From NCBI RefSeq assembly GCF_014648635.1, contig NZ_BMRM01000005.1:62001-126000 (forward strand): a DNA stretch of 64,000 nt, written 5' to 3'. A model generated the notes under the pieces. It was given only the letters and a program-made list of their open reading frames with translations, was not told where the DNA came from and did not search any database. The position numbers were made by a program, and so were the translations under genes. Position 1 is the stretch's first letter. Every line of letters starts with the position of its first letter. Positions 24,840 through 33,411 of this stretch are shown here, in pieces. This DNA comes from Streptomyces cinerochromogenes (GTDB lineage: Bacteria > Actinomycetota > Actinomycetes > Streptomycetales > Streptomycetaceae).

Positions 24840-24863
24840 GTTAGTAAAGTTTCCTAACTTTAC
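24840..24863 (+). promoter_or_regulatory. ROK-type operator of the glucosaminidase gene
   Basis: GTTAGTAAAGTTTCCTAAC (24840-24858) is a 19-bp palindrome with a single mismatched pair. An overlapping GTAAAG...CTTTAC repeat extends to 24863. It directly follows the promoter's -10 element, an ideal position for repression by the adjacent ROK protein. Confidence 0.7.
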
Positions 24864-24879
24864 GAGGCTGGAGACCGCC

Positions 24880-27630
24880 GTGTTCCCTCGCCCCGCCCTC
24901 GCACGCCGGTACACCACGGCCGCCCTGGTCCTCGGACTGCTCGGTGGACTCACCTCCGGCGCCTGGGCCGGGGACCGGCGCCCGGCCGCACCGCAGGGGC
25001 ACGCCCAAGGCGCCAGGGCCGCGACCGCCCGGGTCGAGCCCACCCGGGTCCCCGGCACCGCCGGATCGAGCACCCCGCTCTCCGGCTTCGCCATCCGGTC
25101 CACGGCCGAGGTCGGCGACTCGACCGCCGCCGTCTCCTCCCCCGGCTATCCGACGACCGGCTGGTATCCGGCGGGCCCGCGCTCGACGGTCCTCGCGGCG
25201 CTCCTGGCCGACGGCGTGTACGCCGACCCGTTCCACTCCACGAACCTGCAGAAGATCTCGCCGGCCGACTTCAAGGTCCCGTGGTGGTACCGCGCGGACT
25301 TCACGGTCGAGGACACCGGCCCGCGCACCGCCCTCGACTTCAGCGGCGTGGTCTCGGCGGCCGACGTGTACGTCAACGGCCGCCGGGTGGCGCCGGCCTC
25401 GGAGGTCGCCGGCGCCTACACCCACCACGAGCTGGACATCACCCCCCTGGTCCGGCGGGGCACGAACACGGTCGCCTTCCGGGTGCGGCCCAACGACCCG
25501 GACAAGCACCTCACCATGGGCTGGCTCGACTGGCTCCAGCCGCCGCCCGACCGGAACATGGGCCTCGTCCGGGACGTCCTGGTCCGCCGGGGCGGCCCGG
25601 TCGCCCTGCGCGACGCGCACGTGGTCACGAAACTGGCCGTGCCCTCGCTCGCCGCCGCCGACCTGACGGTGCGGGCCCGGGCCCGCAACGACACGGACGC
25701 GCCGGTCACGGCGGACGTCGCCGGCAGCGTCGGCGGGACGGAGTTCCGCACGACCGTCTCGCTCGCCGCGCACGAGACGAGGACCGTCGTCTTCTCCCCC
25801 GCCGACGTCCCCGGCCTGCACCTCACCGAGCCGAAGGTGTGGTGGCCGGCCGGGATGGGCGGGCAGCCGCTGTACGACCTGGACCTCACCGCGACCGTGG
25901 CCGGCACGGTGTCGGACACCGCGCACCAGACCTTCGGCATCCGGGACGTCCAGGCCCCGCTGAACTCCGACGGCGCCCGCCAGTTCCGGATCAACGGCCG
26001 CAAGCTGCTGGTCAAGGGCGGCGGCTGGTCCCCGGACGAGTTCCTGCGCTGGGACCGCGCCTACGTCGAGGACCGGCTGGCGTACGCCCGCGACCTGGGC
26101 CTGAACACCCTGCGGCTGGAAGGCCACCTGGAACCGGACGAGTTCTTCGACCTGGCCGACCGCCACGGCCTGCTCACCCTGCCGGGCTGGGAGTGCTGCG
26201 ACAAGTGGGAGGGCGAGGTCAACCCGAGCGGCTCCGGGGAGAAGTGGAGCGACGGCGACCATGCCGTCGCGAAGGCGTCCATGGCCGCCGAGGCCGCCCG
26301 CCTGCGCGGTCATCCGAGCGTGCTGTCCTTCCTGATCGGCAGCGACTCCGCCCCCGACGCGACGATCGAGCGGGGCTACCTGGACGCCCTGAGGGCGGCC
26401 GACTGGCCCGTCCCCGTGGTCCCCGCCGCCTCCGAGGCGTCCGCGCCGCAGCTGGGCGCCTCCGGCATGAAGATGACCGGACCCTACGACTGGGTGCCGC
26501 CCGGCTACTGGTACGCCAAGCGCGAGGGCGGGGCCACCGGCTTCAACTCCGAGACCAGCGCGGGCCCGAGCATCCCCACGCTCGACACCCTGCGCCGCAT
26601 GATGACGCCGGCGGAACTCGACACCCTGTGGAAGGACCCCGAAGCCCGGCAGTACCACCGCTCGCCGTCCTCCGTCTTCGGCACGCTCAGGATCTACGAC
26701 AACGCCCTCACCGGCCGCTACGGCGCCCCCACGAGCCTCACCGACTACGTGCGCAAGGCCCAGCTGGCCCAGTACGAGAACGTCCGCGCCCAGTTCGAGG
26801 CGTACGGGCGCAACGCGTCCGACACGGACCGGCCCGCCACCGGGGTGATCCACTGGATGTTCAACAGCGGCTGGACCTCCCTGCACTGGCAGCTGACCGA
26901 CCGCTACCTCGACCAGAACGGCGCCTACTTCGGCGCGAAGAAGGCGAACGAGCCGCTGCACATCCAGTACTCGTACGACGACCGCTCGGTCGTGGTGGTC
27001 AACAACCGGCACACCCCCAAGGAGGGGCTCACCGCCCGGGCGACGCTGTTCAATCCCGACGGCACCCGGATGTACGACAAGGCCGTCGGCGGTGTGACGG
27101 TGGACGGGGACGGGGCGCACGGCACCGCGCTCACCCTGCCGTCCTCGGTGAGCGGACTGGCGCGGACGTATCTGCTGCGGCTGGTGCTGACGGACGCGGA
27201 CGGCACGGAGGTGAGCCGGAACGTGTACTGGCTCTCCACCAGGTCCGACACCCTCGACTGGAGCGGCACCACCTGGTACTACACGCCGACGACGCGGTAC
27301 GCCGACCTCCGGGGCCTCGCCTCGATGGACCGGGTGCCCGTCTCGGCGTCGGCGGCCACCCGGGCGTCGGACGGCACGTCGACCACGACGGTGACCCTGC
27401 GCCGCACCGGGAGCGGAACCACTCCGGCGCTGCTGACGGACGTCCACCTCGTGGACGCGCAGGGCAGGCCGGTGCTGCCGGTGCGCTGGTCGGACAACCA
27501 GGTGAGCCTGTGGCCGGGCGAATCGGTGACGCTGACCGCCACCTACCGCACGGCCGACCTGCACGGCTCGGCACCGAGCGTCCGGGTCTCGGGGTGGAAC
27601 ACTCCGGAGCGGACGGTGCCGGCGGACTGA
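24880..27630 (+). CDS. csxA: Secreted exo-beta-D-glucosaminidase, GH2 family (CsxA-like)
   Basis: The 916-residue protein has a signal peptide (about 1-30), a GH2 sugar-binding jelly roll (about 70-240), an immunoglobulin-like domain (about 250-350), a TIM barrel (about 360-660) and C-terminal beta domains. The general acid is Asp489 in IGSDSAPD and the nucleophile is Glu558 in FNSETSAGPS; the Asp rather than Glu at the acid position is the hallmark of exo-glucosaminidases (EC 3.2.1.165) over beta-mannosidases or galactosidases. It should release GlcN from the non-reducing end of chitosan oligomers. It is expressed from a consensus promoter with a ROK operator and sits next to the ROK gene. 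The start follows GAGACCGCC, a weak site. Confidence 0.92.
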   Translation: MFPRPALARRYTTAALVLGLLGGLTSGAWAGDRRPAAPQGHAQGARAATARVEPTRVPGTAGSSTPLSGFAIRSTAEVGDSTAAVSSPGYPTTGWYPAGPRSTVLAALLADGVYADPFHSTNLQKISPADFKVPWWYRADFTVEDTGPRTALDFSGVVSAADVYVNGRRVAPASEVAGAYTHHELDITPLVRRGTNTVAFRVRPNDPDKHLTMGWLDWLQPPPDRNMGLVRDVLVRRGGPVALRDAHVVTKLAVPSLAAADLTVRARARNDTDAPVTADVAGSVGGTEFRTTVSLAAHETRTVVFSPADVPGLHLTEPKVWWPAGMGGQPLYDLDLTATVAGTVSDTAHQTFGIRDVQAPLNSDGARQFRINGRKLLVKGGGWSPDEFLRWDRAYVEDRLAYARDLGLNTLRLEGHLEPDEFFDLADRHGLLTLPGWECCDKWEGEVNPSGSGEKWSDGDHAVAKASMAAEAARLRGHPSVLSFLIGSDSAPDATIERGYLDALRAADWPVPVVPAASEASAPQLGASGMKMTGPYDWVPPGYWYAKREGGATGFNSETSAGPSIPTLDTLRRMMTPAELDTLWKDPEARQYHRSPSSVFGTLRIYDNALTGRYGAPTSLTDYVRKAQLAQYENVRAQFEAYGRNASDTDRPATGVIHWMFNSGWTSLHWQLTDRYLDQNGAYFGAKKANEPLHIQYSYDDRSVVVVNNRHTPKEGLTARATLFNPDGTRMYDKAVGGVTVDGDGAHGTALTLPSSVSGLARTYLLRLVLTDADGTEVSRNVYWLSTRSDTLDWSGTTWYYTPTTRYADLRGLASMDRVPVSASAATRASDGTSTTTVTLRRTGSGTTPALLTDVHLVDAQGRPVLPVRWSDNQVSLWPGESVTLTATYRTADLHGSAPSVRVSGWNTPERTVPAD

Positions 27631-27650
27631 CGCGCCCGCAGGAAGAGGAA

Positions 27651-27681
27651 GAGGGGGTGGACCACGGCGGTCCACCCCCTC
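27651..27681. terminator. Perfect 13-bp hairpin between convergent genes
   Basis: GAGGGGGTGGACC (27651-27663) pairs with GGTCCACCCCCTC (27669-27681) around ACGGC. It should terminate both the glucosaminidase gene and the convergent secreted-protein gene. Confidence 0.85.
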
Positions 27682-27694
27682 TGTCTCCGTCGGC

Positions 27695-29143
27695 TCAGCT
27701 CACGTTGAGCGCGGTGTCGTCGACGACGAACGACGTCTGGAGGGTCGAGCCCTCGGTGCCGGTGAACTTGATCGTCACCGTCTGGCCCGCGTAGCCCGCG
27801 AGGTCGAAGCTGCGCTGGGTGTAGCCGCTCGCCGCGTTCAGGTTCGAGTAGGTCGCCAACGTGGACAGCACCGTTCCGCTGCTGTTGAGGACCTGCGCCT
27901 TCAGGGTGTCGTAGGCCGTCGAGGTGGTCGTCTCGGCGGTGTCGACGTGGAGGTAGAAGCTCAGGGTGGCGCTCGTGCACCCGGCGGGGATGGTCACCGA
28001 CTGGGCCAGGGTGTCGGTGTGGGCCGAGCCGTAGCCGTTCAGCCAGGCCTTGTAGGAGCCGGTACGGGCGGCCTCGCCGGTGTCGTTGGTGATGACGCCG
28101 CTGGACGTGGTCCAGGAGGTGGAGCCGGACTCGAAGCCGGGGTTGGCCAGCAGCTGCCCGGCCGTGCAGGTGCCGCCGCCGCCGGTGCCCCCGCTGCCGC
28201 CGCTCGCGCCGGCCAGCCATGCGGTGGCGTTGAGGGCGAGGGCCGCGTTGGTGGCGCTGGAGTCGTTCCACCCGTCGTACAGGGTGTTGCCGGACTGGCC
28301 GGTGCCGTCGTCGACCGGGGAGCTGTCGCCCCAGAAGGCGACCCGGCCGCTGCCGAAGGTGCTGGTGGCGAAGAAGGCGCCGGTGTTGCCGGAGTAACCC
28401 GTGCGGTACAGGAGCCCCTTGACGCCGGAGTTGTCGGCGGGCTTCAGCGTCGCGGTCGTACCGCTGGCGATGAGGCTCTTGCTGACGGTGCCGAAGGATC
28501 CGTGCAGCACCGGGTCGGTGCTGTCACTGATCGCGGCCGGGTGGTCGGAGCTGATGCTCAGCGAGTCGATGGAGAAGCCGAACGGGTCGGTGGAGTCGAC
28601 GCTGTTGTTCGTCATCAGGTCGTTGAAGATCTCGACCGCGTCGTAGCCGTCGTTGTTGCGGTCGGCTCCGGTGTGGTCGGAGATCATGAACAGACCGCCG
28701 CCGTTCTTGACGAACGTCATGATGGCGGTCTTCTCCGCGCTGCTGAACATCGTGTTGGGCTCGGGGAGGACCAGTGTGTCGAAGTTCGACAGGTCCGTCG
28801 CGGAGGTGCCCCCGTAACTGAGGCTCGATCCCGACGGCAGTGTCTTCTGGCTGTAGTTCCCGGTCTTCTGCAGCGCGACGCCCCAGGAGGAGAGGGCGCC
28901 GGTCCAGTCCGTCTCGGCGGACGGGGAGGAGTCCTGGCCGAGGGGGTCGGGCTGGCTGGTGGAGATGATCCAGTCGGCGTTGCCGGCCGTCTCGGCATGG
29001 GCGTTGTCGAACAGGATGCGGTGGGTGGTCGCCGCGTGGGCGGGGGTGCCGGTGCCGACCTGGAGTGCGGCTCCGGTGAGCAGCAGCCCGAAGCCGGCCA
29101 GGGCGGTGGTGCATCTGTGGCGGGATCTCCTGGATCCAAGCAT
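27695..29143 (-). CDS. Secreted protein with DUF4350-like N-terminal and beta-sandwich C-terminal domains
   Basis: The 482-residue protein has a twin-arginine-like basic start and a signal peptide ending near THAAT. The N-terminal half ([53 protein letters not shown]) resembles DUF4350/GATase-like Rossmann folds. A Gly/Ser-rich linker follows, then a C-terminal module ([20 protein letters not shown]...) like carbohydrate-binding jelly rolls. GGAGG lies 8 bases before the chosen ATG; an ATG upstream overlaps that site. It is probably an extracellular hydrolase or binding protein; the substrate is unknown. Its promoter region holds an inverted repeat at 29198-29229. Confidence 0.75.
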   Translation of the reverse strand: MLGSRRSRHRCTTALAGFGLLLTGAALQVGTGTPAHAATTHRILFDNAHAETAGNADWIISTSQPDPLGQDSSPSAETDWTGALSSWGVALQKTGNYSQKTLPSGSSLSYGGTSATDLSNFDTLVLPEPNTMFSSAEKTAIMTFVKNGGGLFMISDHTGADRNNDGYDAVEIFNDLMTNNSVDSTDPFGFSIDSLSISSDHPAAISDSTDPVLHGSFGTVSKSLIASGTTATLKPADNSGVKGLLYRTGYSGNTGAFFATSTFGSGRVAFWGDSSPVDDGTGQSGNTLYDGWNDSSATNAALALNATAWLAGASGGSGGTGGGGTCTAGQLLANPGFESGSTSWTTSSGVITNDTGEAARTGSYKAWLNGYGSAHTDTLAQSVTIPAGCTSATLSFYLHVDTAETTTSTAYDTLKAQVLNSSGTVLSTLATYSNLNAASGYTQRSFDLAGYAGQTVTIKFTGTEGSTLQTSFVVDDTALNVS

Positions 29144-29197
29144 CCGTCGAACCTCCATGAGGGGTGGGGAAGAGGCGGTGCGGGCGCCCAAGTCTGC

Positions 29198-29229
29198 GCG
29201 CGTAGAACCTGCTTGAGGCTTCTACACGC
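29198..29229 (-). promoter_or_regulatory. Inverted repeat upstream of the secreted-protein gene
   Basis: GCGCGTAGAA (29198-29207) and TTCTACACGC (29220-29229) are complementary except for one position, with a 12-base spacer. The half-site GCGCGTAGAACC also occurs at 14910-14921 (reverse strand), upstream of the add operon. Confidence 0.45.
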
Positions 29230-29371
29230 GTCGATTGGTTGAAAGGTACATGGCATGAAGGGCCGGTGAACAGAGGCGTCCGGCGGCGACCGGGACGGCG
29301 TGGCGCCGCCGCCGACGGGCACATGCCCCATCAGCGGGTGCAACGACCGGAAACCCCAAGGAGGGACGGCC

Positions 29372-29635
29372 ATGGAGATCTCAGGCATCCTCAGCGCCAT
29401 CGTGATCGGCCTCGTCATCGGAGTGCTGGGCCGGCTGGTCGTCCCCGGGCGGCAGCACATCGGTGTCCTGTGGACGCTCGTCGTCGGCATCGCGGCCGCG
29501 CTGCTGGGCTCGGCGATCGCCGCCGCGCTCGGGGTCGCCGACACCAAGGGTCCCGACTGGATCGAGTGGCTCGTCCAGACAGCGCTGGCGGCGGCGGGCG
29601 TGGCCGCGCTGGGCCGGGTCCGGGCGCTGCGCTGA
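29372..29635 (+). CDS. GlsB/YeaQ/YmgE-family small membrane protein
   Basis: The 87-residue protein has three hydrophobic helices and the family features ILSAIVIGLVIGVLGRLVVP and GIAAALLGSAIAAALG. These transglycosylase-associated/stress-response membrane proteins have no proven biochemical role. AAGGAGG precedes the ATG by 7 bases. Its stop is one base from the stop of the convergent GNAT gene. Confidence 0.9.
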   Translation: MEISGILSAIVIGLVIGVLGRLVVPGRQHIGVLWTLVVGIAAALLGSAIAAALGVADTKGPDWIEWLVQTALAAAGVAALGRVRALR

Positions 29636-29636
29636 G

Positions 29637-30413
29637 TCAGTTCCCGTAGACGTACGGCGTGGTGGTGCTCAGCGCGTGGAAGCCGAGGCGCTCCAGGATC
29701 GGGCGGCTCGTGGGCAGGGCGTCGACGTGGAGGTAGCGGTAGCCGTGCGCGGCGGCGGCACGGGCGCGGTGGGCGACGAGGGCCTGGTAGAGACCCCGGC
29801 CCCGCCACTGCGGGACGGTGCCGCCGCCCCACAGTCCGGCGAACGCGGTGCCCGGCGCCAGCTCCATGCGGGCGGCGGCGACGGGTTCGCCGTCGGCGAG
29901 GGCGGCCACGGCGACGACCGTGCCGGGGTCGGCGGCCAGCCGGGCGAGCAACTGGTGCCGCAGCCGGGTGCCGTCGGTGCCGAAGGCCTTCTCGTGCACG
30001 TCCACGACGAGGTCGACGCCGGCCGGATCGGTGGCCTGTACGAAGCGGACACCGGCCGGGGGCGCGGTGTCCAGGGCGAGTTCGGCGACCTCGGCGGCCA
30101 TCAGCGTCTCCGCGGGCTCGGCCCGGAACCCGGCGGCGAGCAGCCGGGCGGCCAGGTCCGCCGGCTCGTCGTGGGAGTAGAGCTTCCACTCGAACTCCCG
30201 GCCGAGGCCGGTGAAGCGGGCGATCTGGTCCTGGATCGCCCGGTCCGCGCCCGCCGTGTCCAGGGCGGACCACAGGACGCCGTTCCAGGCGGACGCGTCC
30301 GCGACCTGCCGCACCACCCCGCCGGCCCGCTCGATCCGGGCCCCGGGCCCGTCGGGCCGGGCGCCTTCGCGCAACTCCCGGTCGTACCGGGCGAGCACCA
30401 CTGCGTGATCCAT
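29637..30413 (-). CDS. GNAT-family N-acetyltransferase (two-part)
   Basis: The 258-residue protein has a variable N-terminal half and a C-terminal GNAT domain with acetyl-CoA motif GGGTVPQWRGRGLYQALVAH (about residues 196-215), ending YLHVDALPTSRPILERLGF. Substrate unknown. It is convergent with the small membrane protein gene and 79 bases downstream of the MerR gene, so it may be cotranscribed with it. Confidence 0.87.
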   Translation of the reverse strand: MDHAVVLARYDRELREGARPDGPGARIERAGGVVRQVADASAWNGVLWSALDTAGADRAIQDQIARFTGLGREFEWKLYSHDEPADLAARLLAAGFRAEPAETLMAAEVAELALDTAPPAGVRFVQATDPAGVDLVVDVHEKAFGTDGTRLRHQLLARLAADPGTVVAVAALADGEPVAAARMELAPGTAFAGLWGGGTVPQWRGRGLYQALVAHRARAAAAHGYRYLHVDALPTSRPILERLGFHALSTTTPYVYGN

Positions 30414-30492
30414 GGCCCCACTCCAGCACGGACGGCCGGACGGGCCAAACGAATTAGCAGCACCGCGGCAGCGGCCTCGGAAGCCGAGGACG

Positions 30493-30864
30493 TCACCGGC
30501 CTTCCGGCCGTACCGCCGCCAGGTAGGCGGTGAGCCGGTCGCGGTTGCGGGCCAGGCAGTCGATGCGGGCCTGGATGCGGTCGATGTGCCCCTGCAGCAG
30601 GGCGGCCGTCTCCGGCGGCACGCTCTCGGGGGCCGGCACGAGACGGCCGGGGCCGCAGAGGTACGGCAGGACGGCCCGGATCATCTCGGTGGTGAGACCG
30701 GAGTCCAGCAGGCCGCGGATCTGCCGCACCTGCGCGACCGCGGAATCCGGATAGCTGCGGTAGCCGTTGCCGGTGCGCTCCGGGTGGAGCAGGTGCTGCT
30801 CCTCGTAGTAGCGCAGCAGCCGGGCGGGCACGCCGGTACGGCGGGAGAGTTCACCGATCCGCAT
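30493..30864 (-). CDS. MerR-family transcriptional regulator
   Basis: The 123-residue protein has the MerR HTH/wing (MRIGELSRRTGVPARLLRYY, LHPERTGNGYRSYPDSAVAQ) followed by a dimerisation coiled coil (LLQGHIDRIQARIDCLARNR). There is no effector domain or metal-cysteine loop. It is divergent from an MFS exporter gene and is the likely regulator of it. Confidence 0.92.
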   Translation of the reverse strand: MRIGELSRRTGVPARLLRYYEEQHLLHPERTGNGYRSYPDSAVAQVRQIRGLLDSGLTTEMIRAVLPYLCGPGRLVPAPESVPPETAALLQGHIDRIQARIDCLARNRDRLTAYLAAVRPEGR

Positions 30865-30909
30865 GCGGCCTCCTCGCCTCCCGGGTCCGTGCCGTCCGTG
30901 CGTCCGGGC

Positions 30910-30931
30910 TTGACCTTCACACTGGTGTCAG
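30910..30931 (+). promoter_or_regulatory. Likely MerR-controlled promoter of the MFS gene
   Basis: TTGACC at 30910 is followed by ACACTGGTGT (30920-30929), a short dyad like those of MerR-family operators. It lies within the 84-base divergent region between the regulator and the transporter. The -10 element is not clear. Confidence 0.35.
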
Positions 30932-30948
30932 ACTTCGACCATGGTCGC

Positions 30949-32223
30949 ATGACCCTGTCCTCCCAGGTCAAGGGCGGTCGCCTGCCGTGGTCGGGGCTGC
31001 TGGCCCTGTCCTGTGCCGCGTTCACCGCCGTACTGACCGAACTGCTCCCGGCGGGCCTGCTGCCCGCGATGGCCCCCGCGTTGGGGGTCGCCGAGTCCCG
31101 GATCGGCTTCCTCGTCACCGCGTACGCCGCCGCCTCCTTCGTGGCCGCGGTCCCGGTCACCGCGGCGCTGCGCGGACTGCCCCGGCGGGCGGTGCTGTCC
31201 GGCACGCTGCTGGGGTTCGCGGCGGCCAACACGCTGGTCGCGCTGTCGTCGTCGTACCCGCTGACCGTCGCGGCCCGGCTGCTGGCCGGGACGATGGGCG
31301 GCACGCTGTGGGCGATGCTCGCCGGCTACGCGGCCCGGATGGTGCCGGCCGGGCGGCGGGGCCGGGCCATCGCGGTGGTACTGGCCGGGATCACGCTCGC
31401 CCTGGCGCTGGGGGTGCCCGCCGGTACCGCCCTGGCCGGTGCGGTCGGCTGGCGGGCCGCGTTCGGGACGCTGGCCGTACTGGCCGTCCTGCTCGTGGGC
31501 TGGGTACGGCTCCGGGTGCCCGGCTTCCCCGGCGAACCGCCGCACGCGCGCGTGCCCCTGCTCCGGGTCGCCGTACGCCCCGGGATCCGTCCGGTGCTGT
31601 GCGTGACGCTGTTCCTGCTGCTGGGGCACCAGGTGATGTACACGTACATGGCCCCGTTCGCCGCGCGGGCCGGGTACGGCCGTACGGGCGTGCTGCTCGG
31701 GGTGTTCGGGACCGCCACGGTGGCCGGGATCTGGCTCACCGGTGTGCTGGTCGACCGGTGGCTGAGGCCCGCGCTCCTCGGTGCGCTCGCGGTGATCGCG
31801 GCCGTGCTGACGGTCCTGGGCCCGGGCGCCGGGGTGCCCGCGCTGCTGGTCGGTGCGGTGGCGCTGTGGGGCGTGGCCTTCGGCGGGGCGCCGACGCTGA
31901 TCCAGACCGCGCTGGTCGACGTGTCGGGGCCGGCCGACGCCGACGTGGCGACCTCGTTGCAGACCACGGTGTACAACGCGGGCATCGCCGCCGGTTCCCT
32001 CACCGGCGGTCTGGCGCTGGACGCGGCGGGCGCCGCCGCGCTGCCCTGGACGGCGCTGCCGCCGGTGCTGGCGGCGCTCGCGACGGTCGCGACGGGGCAC
32101 CGGTACGCCTTCCCGGCCCGGCGCCCCGCGCTCGCCCCGCAGACGAAGGCACCGGCCGCGGTGACCGGCGACCGCCCCGCGGGCCGTGCGGTGAGCGAGT
32201 GCGCCGAGGGCGGCGGCCGGTGA
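30949..32223 (+). CDS. MFS transporter (DHA1/AraJ-like exporter)
   Basis: The 424-residue protein has 12 predicted transmembrane helices, starting MTLSSQVKGGRLPWSGLLAL. It has the MFS loop 2-3 pattern (ALRGLPRRAVLSGTLLG) and the exporter-like motif GVPAGTALAGAVGWRAAFGTL in TM5, typical of drug or sugar efflux proteins such as the chloramphenicol-resistance/AraJ group. It is divergent from and probably controlled by the MerR regulator. The frame is open long before the chosen ATG, overlapping the GNAT and MerR genes, so the start at the conserved hydrophobic N-terminus is preferred. Confidence 0.9.
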   Translation: MTLSSQVKGGRLPWSGLLALSCAAFTAVLTELLPAGLLPAMAPALGVAESRIGFLVTAYAAASFVAAVPVTAALRGLPRRAVLSGTLLGFAAANTLVALSSSYPLTVAARLLAGTMGGTLWAMLAGYAARMVPAGRRGRAIAVVLAGITLALALGVPAGTALAGAVGWRAAFGTLAVLAVLLVGWVRLRVPGFPGEPPHARVPLLRVAVRPGIRPVLCVTLFLLLGHQVMYTYMAPFAARAGYGRTGVLLGVFGTATVAGIWLTGVLVDRWLRPALLGALAVIAAVLTVLGPGAGVPALLVGAVALWGVAFGGAPTLIQTALVDVSGPADADVATSLQTTVYNAGIAAGSLTGGLALDAAGAAALPWTALPPVLAALATVATGHRYAFPARRPALAPQTKAPAAVTGDRPAGRAVSECAEGGGR

Positions 32224-32301
32224 GCCGGGGGCGCCGGGGCGGGGCCGCCCGGGCGGGTGAGCCGAGGCGGCCGGGGAGGGGCCGGTACGCGGGGCGGTGG
32301 G

Positions 32302-32341
32302 CCGGGCGCGGGGGCCGGGCCGGATGCCCGCCCCCGGCCCG
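32302..32341. terminator. Hairpin between the convergent MFS and GNAT genes
   Basis: CCGGGCGCGGGGG (32302-32314) can pair with CCCCCGGCCCGG (32330-32341), leaving one bulged base. The whole 122-base gap is extremely G/C-rich. Confidence 0.5.
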
Positions 32342-32345
32342 GGGC

Positions 32346-33200
32346 TCAGCCGAGTTCGAGCGTGGTGACGCCGAAGACCCGCTCCCGGGCGTGGTCGCGC
32401 ACCGGGCCGGTGTACATGCGGGCGGTCTCGAACGAGGGCCGCAGGCCCGCCGCTTCGGCGAGGGCGACGCCGGCCGTGTTCGGTTCGGGCACGTCGATCG
32501 CGATGTCGCGGCCGGCCACGCCGTCGGTGAGGGCGGCGAACAGGGCCCGGGCGTCGTCGGCGGTGTCGGCGAAGAGGGGGCCGATGCGCAGGGTGTCGTG
32601 GCCGGGGCGGATCACGCCGTAGCCGGTGGGGCGCCCGCCGTCCTCGCGGACGACGGCACGGTGGCCGGGGGTGGTGAGCCACTCGGCGAGGAAGCGGGGG
32701 CGGTCGGCCGGGTGGCAGGCGCTGTCGTAGGCGGTGAGCGCGGCCAGGTCGGCGGGCCCGGCCGGGCGCACGCCGGCGGGCGTGGCGCTCTCGGGGGCGG
32801 GGCCGGTGAACCGGACGGTGCGGTGGGCGAGCCGGAAGCCGGACTGCCGGTAGTTGTCCTGCTGGGCGACGACTCCGTCCAGGCCGACGGTCCGGTTCCC
32901 CGCGTGGGCCAGGGCGGTCTTCCAGGTGGTGAGTCCGTGTCCGTGGCCGCGCAGGTCCTCGCGGACGAGGTAGCAGCCGAGGAAGGAGAAGTCGGGGCCG
33001 TGGTTGACGACGGAGACGGCCGACACCGGTTCCCCGTCGATCCGGCCCAGGAAGAACCCCTCCGGGTCCTGGGCGAAGAACGCGGGCCCGTCGGACAGCC
33101 CCGGGTTCCAGCCCTCCGCCGCCGCCCACCCGCTGATCACCGGCCAGTCGGCGAGGGTGGCCTGCGTGACGACGAGGTCGTGGGGGGCCGCAGAGGTCAT
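32346..33200 (-). CDS. GNAT acetyltransferase with C-terminal extension
   Basis: The 284-residue protein has an N-terminal GNAT domain (WPVISGWAAAEGWNPGLSDG; acetyl-CoA loop VREDLRGHGHGLTTWKTAL, about residues 74-92) and a second domain (about 145-284) like the acetyltransferase-associated domain found in many actinobacterial GNATs (LRIGPLFADTADDARALFAA). Substrate unknown. The ATG at 33200 is chosen because GGAG lies upstream and the longer frame lacks homology features. Confidence 0.87.
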   Translation of the reverse strand: MTSAAPHDLVVTQATLADWPVISGWAAAEGWNPGLSDGPAFFAQDPEGFFLGRIDGEPVSAVSVVNHGPDFSFLGCYLVREDLRGHGHGLTTWKTALAHAGNRTVGLDGVVAQQDNYRQSGFRLAHRTVRFTGPAPESATPAGVRPAGPADLAALTAYDSACHPADRPRFLAEWLTTPGHRAVVREDGGRPTGYGVIRPGHDTLRIGPLFADTADDARALFAALTDGVAGRDIAIDVPEPNTAGVALAEAAGLRPSFETARMYTGPVRDHARERVFGVTTLELG

Positions 33201-33370
33201 CGGTGCGCTCCGTTTCCGTCGGGGTCTGCTGTCGGACGGCACGGGGCTCGGCCGCGCCGCCCGCAGCATCCTCGCGGATCGACGCACAGCCGCGCCACGG
33301 GGCGTTCGGCCCATGGCAGGGCGGGCCGCGGGCGTCCCGGTGGACGTCGCCGCCGCCCGCCGGTGTCACC

Positions 33371-33398
33371 GCCCCACCGGGCCGGCGTCCGGTGGGGC
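33371..33398 (-). terminator. Hairpin terminator after the chaplin gene
   Basis: GCCCCACCGG (33371-33380) pairs with CCGGTGGGGC (33389-33398), 14 bases beyond the chaplin stop codon. Confidence 0.65.
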
Positions 33399-33411
33399 CG
33401 TGCGCGGCGGG

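Noticed and set aside
24841..27675. 944-codon minus-strand open frame opposite the glucosaminidase gene
   Set aside because: Low-complexity Gly/Val/Arg/Ala translation; the plus strand encodes a complete GH2 enzyme with signal peptide and catalytic residues.
30928..33369. 813-codon minus-strand open frame across the MFS gene and a GNAT gene
   Set aside because: Covers two well-supported genes in the wrong frame and has an Arg/Pro/Gly-rich composition.
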